Of a stretch of DNA of 64,000 nt, positions 9,101 through 17,481 are shown one piece after another. The DNA is taken from NCBI RefSeq assembly GCF_010723735.1, contig NZ_BLLB01000002.1, positions 5,146,001 through 5,210,000 of the forward strand, given 5' to 3'. Origin of the DNA: Mycolicibacterium hippocampi. Its GTDB lineage: Bacteria > Actinomycetota > Actinomycetes > Mycobacteriales > Mycobacteriaceae. Within the stretch, counting starts at the first letter, position 1. Every line of letters starts with the position of its first letter. The translations under genes and the position numbers were made by a program. The notes below the pieces were generated by a model, which saw only the letters and a list, made by a program, of their open reading frames with translations, had not been told where the DNA came from and did not search any database.

Positions 9101-10021
9101 GAAGGCCAGGAACACACCCAGGGAGACCCGGCCCTCCATCACCAGCCACCCCCCGAGTGCCAGCATCGCAAGCTGGGTGAGGCCCGGAATGGCGTCCAGT
9201 GCGGCGGAATAGACAGCGGTGATCCGGGCTGTGCGCAGTCGGGACTGAAACAGCTTGCCCGCCTCGGCATGCAGTGCGTCCTGTTCCTGGCTCTCCTGGC
9301 CGAACGCCTTGACGACACGGACACCGGTGACTGCTTCCTCGACCACTCCGGCGACGCTGCCCTGGAAGCGTTGGTCCATCCAGCTGGCCGGAAAAGACCT
9401 GCTGCGGAATCGCATCGCGACGATCAGGAAGGTGGGCACCGACACCACCATGATCAGCGCGAGCAGCGGCGACAGCACCACCATGACGACCAGGGAGACG
9501 ACGAGGAGTGCGATGTTGCCGTAGGCAACGCCGAGTTGTTGCAGGAACATCTGGATCAACGTCAGGTCGCAGGTGGCACGCGACATGATGTCGCCCGCCC
9601 GCAACTCGTCGCGGCGGGAGGCATCCAGGTACTGCATGTGATGGTGCACCCTGACCTGCAGATCACGCTGGGCGCGGACCGCCGCACGGCCGCCGACGGA
9701 GCGCCGCAGATAGTTGGCCACGAAGCTCGCCAGGCCCGCGGCCAGCAGGATGCCCAGCCACAGCGGCAGGGAGCGCCGGTGTTCGACGATCGTGTCGTCG
9801 AGGATGATCTGCTGGATCAGCGGGACCAGACCGATCAGACCCATGGCGATGATGGCGAGTACCACCCCGGCCCAGATGCCGATTCGGTTGCGGCGGCTCA
9901 GCACCGGCGCCAGCAGACTCAAGGTGCCGCGTCCGAACCGTCCATGGTGCTCCGACTCGACCGGGGGCAACGGAGAGGAGTTGCCGGTGTTCGCTTCCCG
10001 CATGTCGAGTGGAGCTGTCAT
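6098..10021 (-). CDS. Fused four-domain ABC exporter (TMD-NBD-TMD-NBD), Rv0194-like
   Basis: About 1307 residues from ATG 10021; TTG 10036 is an alternative. Two exporter half-transporters are fused in one chain. The first ATPase has Walker A GASGSGKST near residue 400, LSGGQRQRLALARA, and a Walker B ending ILDDATSA, where Asp replaces the usual catalytic Glu. The second has GTTGAGKST near 1060, LSAGQRQLLGLARA and a normal LLLDEATANLD. One site is therefore probably degenerate, as in asymmetric heterodimeric exporters. A polar linker of roughly 100 residues joins the halves. The layout resembles the mycobacterial multidrug exporter Rv0194; the substrate here is unknown. It lies downstream of the permease operon and may export toxic island metabolites or be unrelated. 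Confidence 0.85.
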   Translation of the reverse strand: MTAPLDMREANTGNSSPLPPVESEHHGRFGRGTLSLLAPVLSRRNRIGIWAGVVLAIIAMGLIGLVPLIQQIILDDTIVEHRRSLPLWLGILLAAGLASFVANYLRRSVGGRAAVRAQRDLQVRVHHHMQYLDASRRDELRAGDIMSRATCDLTLIQMFLQQLGVAYGNIALLVVSLVVMVVLSPLLALIMVVSVPTFLIVAMRFRSRSFPASWMDQRFQGSVAGVVEEAVTGVRVVKAFGQESQEQDALHAEAGKLFQSRLRTARITAVYSAALDAIPGLTQLAMLALGGWLVMEGRVSLGVFLAFGSYILQLVAPVRFLSGLMATSQQARAGAQRIVELLSIESRVRERPDPVVLTEPVGLVELDHVDFGYSGGEPVLHDICLRVVPGETVAIVGASGSGKSTLAHLLARFHDPTAGTVRLDGRDVRDYSLTSLRATVGIVFEEGFLFSTTIRDNIAFGRPDAGDDEIERAAVAAHAHGFVAGLPEGYDTLVGERGFTLSGGQRQRLALARAALTNPTVLILDDATSAIDARTEHAVHRSLEEVRARRTTVLIAHRRSTLMLADRVIVLDRGRIVDSGTTEELLGRSELFRELLTGPAAESAASASAEAPVTELDEAAWPEGVSRMGAPKMSSFTSEAATRAASGSQGPGMSGDASTLAGLSSVSPKLTDAVRALPPLRDSPDIDMAEATAPVRELSMGSVFRPFRRPLLLASLLVVFDGLLWISAPMLIRYGLDHGVLKNSHRALVVVCLVLAAVQVLIWINTRVMVVFTQRTAERVLFGLRVRTFAHLQRLALNYYEQFMAGHIMTRMTSDVEAFAQLLQQGLLTAMVSLLSCAGVAVALAIFDPQLALATAVVLPFLIAATLWFRRESGRTYLLARERVSVLYGNMQESLAGVAVSQAYCQQPANEARFAVLADSYCTARVRSAELMARFFPFLLLLSIVAKAIALAVAAPRLAAGDLSYGVLIAFLLYLDLFFTPIQQLSFVFDQWLQAGVALTQLRELLRTPSATPAAASGARRERLDGRIQLEHVTFVYPSTGLVAMNDVSLEIPAGQTVALVGTTGAGKSTLVKLIARFYDPTCGTVLIDGLPLRELDLVAYRRQLGYVPQEPFLFSGTIRSNIAYGNPEAPDLLVEQAARAVGAHAFIAELPLGYHTPVSEQGGSLSAGQRQLLGLARALLVDPRILLLDEATANLDLATEAQVQRAMTQVSRGRTTIVIAHRLQTARAAQRVLVVDNGLIVEDGTHEQLLALGGRYAALWSANTEHHSLTRPRESVRRPTASATGRPTGERFGTVGGVRPNATHTP

Positions 10022-10095
10022 CTCTTCATGGCACAACTTCTGCGATTCCGGCCGAAAACGTCGCGGTTGCCAGCGGATTGCGCTACCGCAACGCC

Positions 10096-11091
10096 TCAGA
10101 CGGTGACGCGTGGGTCGGCGACGGCCTGCATGAGATCCACGATGATGTTGGCCAGCACGTATAGGGCGCCGATCACCAACGTGACGCCGGCGATCGTGTT
10201 GAAGTCTCCTTTGGAGATGGCTTGAGCGATGAAGAGACCGATGCCGGGCCGGGCGAAGATCAGCTCCACCACGATGCTGTTGCCGATCATTCCGGCGAGC
10301 TGCAGACCCAGCAGGGCGAACACCGGACCCACGGCGTTGCGTAGCGCGTGTTGCACCAGGATACGTTTCTCACCAATGCCTTTGGATCGGGCAGTGCGGA
10401 TGTACTCCGATCGCATGGTGCCCTCCAGGCTGCTGCGCAGCACTCGGCCCACGGCGACGGCGGGCGTGATCGCGATGCACAGCGCGGGCAGAATGAGGTG
10501 TTTGAGCGCGTCCCAGAACAGCACTGGCCGGCCCGCCAGCAGGCTGTCGATCAACAGGAAATGAGTCGGCCCGGTGGGTGCGTCGTACATCGAGGTCTGC
10601 CCGGTGACCGGCAGGATGTCAAGCCAGCGGTAGAACACCAGCATCGCCAGCAGGCAGGCGAGAAACACCGGCACGGACGCACCGGAGATCATCACGACCC
10701 GGAGCACCCCCGACCCGCGCCAGCCCTGCGCCGTCGCCAAGCCGAGGAAGCATCCGATGATTGCGATGAGGATTCCGGCGACAAAGACCAGTTCCAATGT
10801 CACAGGGAGGAACTCGAGGATGTTTCCCGCCACCGGGGTCCGTGTCACGGTGGACATGCCGAGGTCGCCCTGTAACGCCTTGCCGAGATACCCGAGCAAC
10901 TGCACAGGCAGCGGGTCGTTGAGTCCGAGTTTCTCCCGAGCGGCTTCGTAGACCTCGGGAGGTGCCTTCTCGCCGACCAATGCCACCACCGGGTCGACCG
11001 GGGCGATCTTCTGCAGCGTGAACACGACCACAACGAGCGCGAGCAACACGGGTACGGCGCCAAGGAAACGCCGGCCGAGTGTCATCAGCAT
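10096..11091 (-). CDS. ABC permease, DppB/OppB type
   Basis: 331 residues; ATG 11091 has GTAGGAG upstream. The N-terminal RRFLGAVPVLLALVVVVF helix and the loop RTARSKGIGEKRILVQHALRNA (EAA-like loop contacting the ATPase) mark it as the B-type inner-membrane permease of the peptide/nickel/opine ABC importer family. About six membrane helices are expected. It is 12 nt downstream of the C-type permease, with which it forms the channel. The only matching ATPase in the window is the fused double ATPase at 17482-19470, and three binding proteins could feed the pair. Substrates of this family are often not peptides. Confidence 0.85.
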   Translation of the reverse strand: MLMTLGRRFLGAVPVLLALVVVVFTLQKIAPVDPVVALVGEKAPPEVYEAAREKLGLNDPLPVQLLGYLGKALQGDLGMSTVTRTPVAGNILEFLPVTLELVFVAGILIAIIGCFLGLATAQGWRGSGVLRVVMISGASVPVFLACLLAMLVFYRWLDILPVTGQTSMYDAPTGPTHFLLIDSLLAGRPVLFWDALKHLILPALCIAITPAVAVGRVLRSSLEGTMRSEYIRTARSKGIGEKRILVQHALRNAVGPVFALLGLQLAGMIGNSIVVELIFARPGIGLFIAQAISKGDFNTIAGVTLVIGALYVLANIIVDLMQAVADPRVTV

Positions 11092-11103
11092 GGCGGCTCC
11101 TAC

Positions 11104-11988
11104 TCAGCGGTCGCGGATGCGGTCACGCAGTGCGTCACCTGCGAAGTTGCTGACGATGGCGATGAGCCCGACGGCCACGGCGGGGAAGATGGGGATCCAC
11201 CAAGCACTGAAGATGTGGGTCAGACCCTGGGCACTCATCGCGCCCAACTCGGGCGCGGGTTGTGGAGCTCCGAGCCCAAGGAAGGACAGGCCGGACAGCA
11301 GCAGCACCAGGGCCGAGATGTCCAGGCTGGCAGTGACGATGGTGACCGGGACAGCCCCTGGGAGCAGATGACGGGTGAGCTGACGCCGCCGGCCGGCACC
11401 GGCGATGCGCGCCGCCTCCATATGGGGTGAGGCGCGCAACTTACGGATCTCGGCGCGCACGATCCGCGCGTAGAGCGGCCACCACACGATCGCGACGCCT
11501 ATGAGGGTGTGGATGTAGGACGGGCCCATGGCAGCTACCACGGCAATCGCCAGAATTGGCCCGGGCAAGGAGAGGAATACGTCGGTGATCCGCATGAGCG
11601 CGGCGTCGACGATCCCCCCGGTGGCCCCGGCGATCAGGCCGATGAGGCCGCCGATCAGCACCCCGGAGGCGACCACTGCCAGCGCGCCCCACCAGCTTGT
11701 CGACATGCCGACCAGTACCCGGGACAACACGTCACGGCCCACGGTGTCGGTGCCCAGCCAGTTCTCGGCGCTGGGCGCGACCATCGCCTTTCCCGCAGGC
11801 ACCAGCGGGTCGAAGGGGGCCAGCACGGGTGCGAAGATCGCCACCAGGAACATCACCGCGAGCGCGCCGAAGGCGAGCCAACTCGGCACCGAGGTGCCGC
11901 GGAAATAGTCCTTGACTGCCAGGGTGGCTTTCCACCCGGAAGGAAGCGGAACCCGAATTCCGGGTATGTACGGTTGTGCGACTGCCAC
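11104..11988 (-). CDS. ABC permease, DppC/OppC type
   Basis: 294 residues from GTG 11988, selected by AGGAGGAA just upstream; an in-frame extension to 12042 has no ribosome site. It has the DppC layout: a cytoplasmic N-terminus, a first helix, ENWLGTDTVGRDVLSRVLVG (the conserved LGTDxxGRDxxSR box), then an EAA-type loop around EIRKLRASPHMEAARIAGA. It partners the B-type permease directly downstream. The first gene of this pair is preceded at 12079 by a copy of the island motif, although that copy lies within a hairpin. Confidence 0.85.
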   Translation of the reverse strand: MAVAQPYIPGIRVPLPSGWKATLAVKDYFRGTSVPSWLAFGALAVMFLVAIFAPVLAPFDPLVPAGKAMVAPSAENWLGTDTVGRDVLSRVLVGMSTSWWGALAVVASGVLIGGLIGLIAGATGGIVDAALMRITDVFLSLPGPILAIAVVAAMGPSYIHTLIGVAIVWWPLYARIVRAEIRKLRASPHMEAARIAGAGRRRQLTRHLLPGAVPVTIVTASLDISALVLLLSGLSFLGLGAPQPAPELGAMSAQGLTHIFSAWWIPIFPAVAVGLIAIVSNFAGDALRDRIRDR

Positions 11989-12071
11989 GGTTCCTCCTGT
12001 GGGGACTGCATGGAACGTCTCTGGTGCGAAGTTCACACGCAACCGGTATCGCCAACAGATCGATCATGTTG

Positions 12072-12089
12072 CGAGGCGATTGCGCCTCG
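12072..12089. terminator. Hairpin CGAGGCG-ATTG-CGCCTCG
   Basis: A perfect 7-bp stem with a 4-nt loop, about 43 nt after the stop of the MFS gene at 12132 and before the DppC gene. There is no T-tract. It could end transcription from the MFS gene; its loop and right arm also contain the GGCGCAAT sequence counted as island motif copy 11. Confidence 0.4.
12079..12087 (-). promoter_or_regulatory. Island motif copy 11 (AGGCGCAAT)
   Basis: On the minus strand AGGCGCAATCGCC, 91 nt upstream of the DppC start at 11988. It differs from the consensus at the first base and sits in a hairpin, so it is less certain than the other copies. Confidence 0.35.
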
Positions 12090-12131
12090 GGCCTTGAGGT
12101 TTCACCGGATGTCATATGCCGCGCTGCGCGC

Positions 12132-13337
12132 TCAACCCGGGGCGGGTGCGGGCGGCGGGAACCGGCGGGCGGTGCTGCGGGCGAGCATGGCACCGGCCGC
12201 AAGGACACCCGACACCACCGCCAGGCCGCCACCCGCACCGAGTGTGGCGATGAGGAGGTTGACGCTTCCGGCCCCGAGAAACGAGCCCATCCCACATGCG
12301 ATCCGGTAGGTGGCCACCCCGGTGGAGGGATTCGGACTCAGCGCCACGATGAGTACTGGAGGCGCAGACAGGGCGATACCGTCGACCACGCCGAACAGGG
12401 CAGCGGCCGCGAAGAACCCGCGAAGATCCTGCACGGTGGCCAACAGGACCACCGCGGCGATGCCGAGCAGGAGCGCGCCCGCGAGGCATCGGGCCGGCGG
12501 TACCCGTTCGAACAGGCGCCCTGACAGAGCCAGCACTCCGATCTGCACCGCAGACAGGATCCCCAGCGCCACACCGATGTTCGCCGCAGAAAGCCCATAG
12601 GCATGGCCGACCAACGGCAGCGCAGTGTTCTCGATGCCACTACGCAGGTAGTTCCCGAACAGACCCAGCGCGAGTGACATCCGCAGAACCGGAGGCAAGC
12701 TCAGTTCCGGCAACCCGACCCGGGGCCGGTGACCGTCAGCGGGCGGCGGCAGCCCGGGCAACAGCAGTACTGCCGCCCCGGCAACCACGACACCGAGCCC
12801 GGCGCAGACCAGGAAGCTGAGTCGGTAACCGTCCAGTCCGGAGAGCAGCCCGGCGATGATGCCGCCGGTAGGTGCCCCCAGAGCCGCGCCGAGCAGCTGC
12901 AGCCCCTGGTTGGAACCCAACACCTTGTGGGGGCGGCTGTGCATCCGGACAGCGACCTGCAACGCTGCGCCTGCGACCACGGCGCTGGCGAAACCCTGCA
13001 GTACGCGCGAACCGATCAGGCCAGCTGTCCCCTCGGACAGCATGAAGCACGCCTCGCTGGCTGCGAACAGTGCGAGTCCGATCGCAATCGTCGCTCGTGC
13101 GTCGACGCGGGTGATCACCCGCGTTCCGAACACGTCGACAGCAACGACGCCGAGCGCCGAAACCAGGATGAACGCGGTCACCTCGGCGGTGGAAAGGCCC
13201 AGTTTGATGGCATAGAGCAGTTCGATCGGCGCGGTCATCGCCATGATGAAGCCGACCAGGACCATGGTGAGCGAATAGCTCCATGGGTGCGCGCCCGGAA
13301 TATGCCCTTGCTCTGCTGGTGGGTTTGGCGTGGTCAC
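12132..13337 (-). CDS. MFS transporter
   Basis: 401 residues from GTG 13337. A typical 12-helix major facilitator carrier of the cytoplasmic membrane: the N-terminal helix contains MVLVGFIMAMTAPIELLYAIKLG, and a motif-A-like loop reads FGTRVITRVDARATIAIG. It follows the triple monooxygenase array with a gap of only 50 nt and no motif copy between, so it is probably the last gene of that operon. It may import the monooxygenase substrate or export a product. The start is uncertain because no strong ribosome site is visible. Confidence 0.75.
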   Translation of the reverse strand: MTTPNPPAEQGHIPGAHPWSYSLTMVLVGFIMAMTAPIELLYAIKLGLSTAEVTAFILVSALGVVAVDVFGTRVITRVDARATIAIGLALFAASEACFMLSEGTAGLIGSRVLQGFASAVVAGAALQVAVRMHSRPHKVLGSNQGLQLLGAALGAPTGGIIAGLLSGLDGYRLSFLVCAGLGVVVAGAAVLLLPGLPPPADGHRPRVGLPELSLPPVLRMSLALGLFGNYLRSGIENTALPLVGHAYGLSAANIGVALGILSAVQIGVLALSGRLFERVPPARCLAGALLLGIAAVVLLATVQDLRGFFAAAALFGVVDGIALSAPPVLIVALSPNPSTGVATYRIACGMGSFLGAGSVNLLIATLGAGGGLAVVSGVLAAGAMLARSTARRFPPPAPAPG

Positions 13338-13387
13338 CGCTGGCCACGCGGAATCTGGTTGATGTCAGTGCCCTCAGATCAGTGCCC

Positions 13388-14704
13388 TCAGAACTCGCGG
13401 AGGGTCTCGCGCAGAGTCGTTGTGGTGTAGGCGGTTCGGGTCAGGCCCCGCCGCTGAAGGGCCGGCACCAGCCCGTCACAGATGGACTCGATGTACTTTC
13501 GCGAGAGGTCCCAGCCGGGCTTGGCGATCAGGAAGCCGTCGCCACCGACGTGTTCCATGGCCTCGCCCATCTTCTCGGCGACCTGATCCGGGGTGCCGAC
13601 GAGTTCCAGACCGCGCTTGGCCCGGTGCAGCACGAGTTGGCGCAGTGTCTTCGGCCCGGGGGTGCCGTCGCCGCGCATGAAGTACTCCAGCGACCCGCGT
13701 TCGCCGTTGGTGGTCAGATCCGCAGGCAACGGCTCGTCGAGATCGAACTGTTTGAAGTCGATCTCGGTGTTCGACGAGATGCTGACCAATGACTTCTCCA
13801 CGTAGGAAGGATGATCGAGCAGACGGTCGACCTCCGCACGGGCTTCGGCCTCGGTCGCCGCGATCGTCGGGGAGACCACGAACAGAAGCTTGACGTCATC
13901 GGGATTGCGACCCGCAGCCGCGGCTCGGGCGCGGATGTCGTCGCGGTACTCCTTCATGCCCTCGAGACCGGTACCGACCGCGACGATCGCGTCAGCGGCA
14001 CCGGCAGCGAACTGGCGGCCCTTAGGCGACGCACCCGCCTGCAGGAATGCCGGCCGGTGCTGCGGCGACGGCACCGTGTTCAACGGGCCACGGGACTTGA
14101 AATACTTCCCGTCGAAATCGATGGTGTGAACCTTGTTGAAATCAGCGAAAGTGTGGGTCTTTCGGTCCATCACCACCGCATCGGCCTCCCACGAATCCCA
14201 CAACTGGTTGACGACGTCGAAATACTCCTCGGCCACGTTGTAGCGCTCATCGTGCTCGGGCAATCCCTCCAACCCGAAGTTCTGCGCCGCCCGATCCTCA
14301 GCCGAGGACACGATGTTCCACCCGAACCGGCCCTGTGCAATCGAGTCGACGGTCGAACACAACCGCGCCAACAGATACGGCGGATAAAAGCTCGTCGACA
14401 TCGTCGACACCACACCGAGGTTGCTGGTACTGCACGCCACCTGCACGGCCAACGGCACCGGGTCGTGCTTCGGCGCGAACGCCGAGTGCTTCAGCGCGCC
14501 TTCCATGGTGCCGCCATACGCATCGGCCACCATCACGGTGTCCTCGATCATGATGAGGTCGAAGCAGGCCCGCTCCATGGCCCGCGCCATGTCGACGTAG
14601 AACCGCCCATTCGGCCACATCCGGACATCCGGTGAAGCGTCGTCGGTGTCCCACTCCGGCGGGATGAAGTTCATGAACCAGCCGAGGTGAAACTTCGTGG
14701 TCAT
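13388..14704 (-). CDS. FMN-dependent monooxygenase, NtaA/SnaA/DszA family (copy 3)
   Basis: 438 residues from ATG 14704, with GAAGGAG 7 nt upstream. It carries FHLGWFMNFIPPEWD, FGWNIVSSAEDRAAQNFG, RGPLNTVPSPQHRP and QAGASPKGRQFAA, hallmarks of the FMNH2-dependent luciferase-like group that contains nitrilotriacetate, DszA and SnaA monooxygenases. It is the third gene of a head-to-tail array with the copies at 14735 and 16081, separated by about 30 nt. Most central residues are identical to those copies, while the C-terminal third differs. That may indicate related substrates. Confidence 0.87.
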   Translation of the reverse strand: MTTKFHLGWFMNFIPPEWDTDDASPDVRMWPNGRFYVDMARAMERACFDLIMIEDTVMVADAYGGTMEGALKHSAFAPKHDPVPLAVQVACSTSNLGVVSTMSTSFYPPYLLARLCSTVDSIAQGRFGWNIVSSAEDRAAQNFGLEGLPEHDERYNVAEEYFDVVNQLWDSWEADAVVMDRKTHTFADFNKVHTIDFDGKYFKSRGPLNTVPSPQHRPAFLQAGASPKGRQFAAGAADAIVAVGTGLEGMKEYRDDIRARAAAAGRNPDDVKLLFVVSPTIAATEAEARAEVDRLLDHPSYVEKSLVSISSNTEIDFKQFDLDEPLPADLTTNGERGSLEYFMRGDGTPGPKTLRQLVLHRAKRGLELVGTPDQVAEKMGEAMEHVGGDGFLIAKPGWDLSRKYIESICDGLVPALQRRGLTRTAYTTTTLRETLREF

Positions 14705-14734
14705 GGGGATGCTCCTTCTCGTCGGGTTCGGTTG

Positions 14735-16051
14735 TCAGAACTCGCGCAGGGTCTCGCGCAGAGTCGTTGTGGTGTATTCCGTGCGCATCAGCCCGCGTCG
14801 CTGCAGGGCGGGCACCAATCCGTCGCAGACCTCGGTGATGTATTCGCGGGACAGGTCGCGCCCACCCCTGCTGATCAGAAAGCCGTCGCCGCCGATCTCC
14901 TCCATGGCCTGGCCCATCTTCTCGGCGACCTGATCGGCGGTGCCGACGAGTTCCAGTCCGCGGGTGGTCCGCTCGTGGACCAGTTCGCGGAGGGTCTTGG
15001 GTCCGGGAGCACCGTTGCCTCGCATGAAGTGTTCGAGTGATCCGCGTTCGCCGTTGGTGGTCAGGTCCGCCGGCAGTGGTTCGTCGAGATCGAACTGCTT
15101 GAAGTCGATCTCGGTGTTCGACGAGATGCCGACCAACGCCTTTTCCTCGAAGTTCGGGGCCGCCGCGAACCGGGCCACCTTTGCGCGGGCTTCGGCTTCG
15201 GTGGCGGCGATCGTCGGGGACACCACGAAGAACAACTTGATGTCATCAGGATTGCGGCCACTGGCCGCCGCCCGCGCCCGGACATCGTCGCGGTACTCCT
15301 TCATCCCCTCCACCCCGGTACCGACCGCGATGATCGCGTCAGCGGCACCGGCAGCGAACTGACGACCTTTCGGCGACGCACCCGCCTGCAGGAACGTCGG
15401 CCGATGCTGCGGAGACGGCACCGTGTTCAACGGACCGCGGGACTTGAAATACTTGCCATCGAAATCGATGGTGTGAACCTTGTTGAAATCAGCGAAAGTG
15501 TGGGTCTTCCGATCCATCACCACCGCATCGGCCTCCCACGAATCCCACAACTGGTTGACGACGTCGAAATACTCCTCGGCCACGTTGTAACGCTCATCGT
15601 GCTCGGGCAACCCCTCCAACCCGAAGTTCTGCGCCGCCCGATCCTCAGCCGAGGACACGATGTTCCACCCGAACCGACCCCCGGCGATCGAATCAGCCGT
15701 CGAACACAACCGCGCCAACAGATACGGCGGATAAAAACTCGTCGACATCGTCGCCACCACACCAAGATTGGAGGTGCTACACGCCACCTGAATCGCCAAC
15801 GGCACCGGATCCTGCTTCGGCGCAAAGATCGCATTCTTCAACGACCCCTCCATGGTGCCGCCATACGCATCGGCCACCATCACCGTGTCCTCGATCATCA
15901 TGAAGTCGAAACACGCCCGCTCCATACTCTTCGCCATATCCACGTAGAACCGCCCGTTGGCCCAATCGGCCACATCCGGCGAAGCCCACTGCGACTCCCA
16001 ATCCGGCGGCGTGAAATTCATGAACCAGCCGAGGTGAAACTTCTTGGTCAT
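14735..16051 (-). CDS. FMN-dependent monooxygenase, NtaA/SnaA/DszA family (copy 4)
   Basis: 438 residues from ATG 16051, with GAAGGAG upstream in a leader nearly the same as that of copy 3. All subgroup signatures are present (PPDWESQWASPDVADW near the N-terminus, SSAEDRAAQNFG, QAGASPKGRQFAAGAADAI). The 5' 869 bp (15183-16051) match the frameshifted neighbour at 16523-17389 base for base except for two single-base gaps in the neighbour. The 3' third differs more, which indicates a gene-conversion tract or a very recent partial duplication. It is the intact middle member of the array and needs a separate FMN reductase. Confidence 0.87.
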   Translation of the reverse strand: MTKKFHLGWFMNFTPPDWESQWASPDVADWANGRFYVDMAKSMERACFDFMMIEDTVMVADAYGGTMEGSLKNAIFAPKQDPVPLAIQVACSTSNLGVVATMSTSFYPPYLLARLCSTADSIAGGRFGWNIVSSAEDRAAQNFGLEGLPEHDERYNVAEEYFDVVNQLWDSWEADAVVMDRKTHTFADFNKVHTIDFDGKYFKSRGPLNTVPSPQHRPTFLQAGASPKGRQFAAGAADAIIAVGTGVEGMKEYRDDVRARAAASGRNPDDIKLFFVVSPTIAATEAEARAKVARFAAAPNFEEKALVGISSNTEIDFKQFDLDEPLPADLTTNGERGSLEHFMRGNGAPGPKTLRELVHERTTRGLELVGTADQVAEKMGQAMEEIGGDGFLISRGGRDLSREYITEVCDGLVPALQRRGLMRTEYTTTTLRETLREF

Positions 16052-16080
16052 GGGACGCTCCTTCTCGTTGGGTTCGGTTG

Positions 16081-17389
16081 TCAGAACTCGCGCAGGGTCT
16101 CGCGCAGAGTGGACTTGGTGTATTCGGTGCGGGTCAGCCCGCGTCGCTGCAGTTCGGGGACGAGCCCGTCGCAGACCGATTCGATGTAGCTGCGGGTCAA
16201 CCCGCGCCGCCAGAGCAGGAAGCCGTCGCCACCGATTTTGTTGATCGCGTCCTCCATCTCGTCGGCGACCTGCTCGGGGGTTCCGATGAACTCCATCCCG
16301 AAGGAGGCGGCAGCGATCGCGAGTTGGCGCAGTGTCTTGGGACCGGGGGTGCCGTCGCCGCGCATGAAGTGTTCGAGTGAGCCGCGTTCGCCGTTGGTGG
16401 TCAGGTCCGCCGGCAGTGGTTCGTCGAGATCGAACTGCTTGAAGTCGATCTCGGTGTTCGACGAGATGGCTACCAACGCCTTCTCCACGAACCTGTCCGA
16501 GGAGCCGAACCGCTCGTGTGCGGCGCGGGCTTCGGCTTCGGTGGCGGCGATCGTCGGGGACACCACGAAGAACAACTTGATGTCATCAGGATTGCGGCCA
16601 CTGGCCGCCGCCCGCGCCCGGACATCGTCGCGGTACTCCTTCATCCCCTCCACCCCGGTACCGACCGCGATGATCGCGTCAGCGGCACCGGCAGCGAACT
16701 GACGACCTTTCGGCGACGCACCCGCCTGCAGGAACGTCGGCCGATGCTGCGGAGACGGCACCGTGTTCAACGGACCGCGGGACTTGAAATACTTGCCATC
16801 GAAATCGATGGTGTGAACCTTGTTGAAATCAGCGAAAGTGTGGGTCTTCCGATCCATCACCACCGCATCGGCCTCCCACGAATCCCACAACTGGTTGACG
16901 ACGTCGAAATACTCCTCGGCCACGTTGTAACGCTCATCGTGCTCGGGCAACCCCTCCAACCCGAAGTTCTGCGCCGCCCGATCCTCAGCCGAGGACACGA
17001 TGTTCCACCCGAACCGACCCCCGGCGATCGAATCAGCCGTCGAACACAACCGCGCCAACAGATACGGCGGATAAAACTCGTCGACATCGTCGCCACCACA
17101 CCAAGATTGAGGTGCTACACGCCACCTGAATCGCCAACGGCACCGGATCCTGCTTCGGCGCAAAGATCGCATTCTTCAACGACCCCTCCATGGTGCCGCC
17201 ATACGCATCGGCCACCATCACCGTGTCCTCGATCATCATGAAGTCGAAACACGCCCGCTCCATACTCTTCGCCATATCCACGTAGAACCGCCCGTTGGCC
17301 CAATCGGCCACATCCGGCGAAGCCCACTGCGACTCCCAATCCGGCGGCGTGAAATTCATGAACCAGCCGAGGTGAAACTTCTTGGTCAT
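16081..17389 (-). pseudogene. Frameshifted FMN-dependent monooxygenase (copy 5)
   Basis: The start ATG 17389 has GAGGAGG upstream, and the N-terminus matches copy 4. Compared with copy 4, one A is missing from the A-run near 17073 (four A instead of five), and one G is missing near 17109 (GATTGAGG instead of GATTGGAGG). The two losses do not restore the frame: the N-terminal frame fails after ACSTS, and the C-terminal frame resumes at FYPPYLLARLC and runs to the stop at 16081. The downstream frame is otherwise open and shows no other decay. It is therefore either a very young pseudogene or affected by sequence errors in homopolymers. It is the first gene of the array, behind the motif at 17473. 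Confidence 0.8.
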
Positions 17390-17472
17390 CTCTATCCTCC
17401 TCGGTCCGTTACGCTTTGAAGCCATCACAGCCCACGCGCATGTCGCGGTGAATGCGTCACCGTGGCGTCTCT

Positions 17473-17481
17473 ATTGCGCCG
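17473..17481 (-). promoter_or_regulatory. Island motif copy 3 (CGGCGCAAT), extended form
   Basis: On the minus strand ACGGCGCAATAGA, followed within 10 nt by CCACGGTGACG. It is 84 nt upstream of the array start at 17389 and directly abuts the stop of the ATPase gene at 17482. The longer similarity to copies at 21308 and 24522 covers about 27 bp. Confidence 0.6.

Noticed and set aside
10074..10082. Island motif copy before the ABC exporter (GTAGCGCAAT)
   Set aside because: Only GCGCAAT matches; it is about 55 nt from the start but too weak to list as a motif copy.
7301..10225. Long plus-strand frames opposite the ABC exporter
   Set aside because: Their products are His/Gln/Arg-rich with no domain, the usual antisense shadow in GC-rich DNA. 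The minus-strand exporter is certain.
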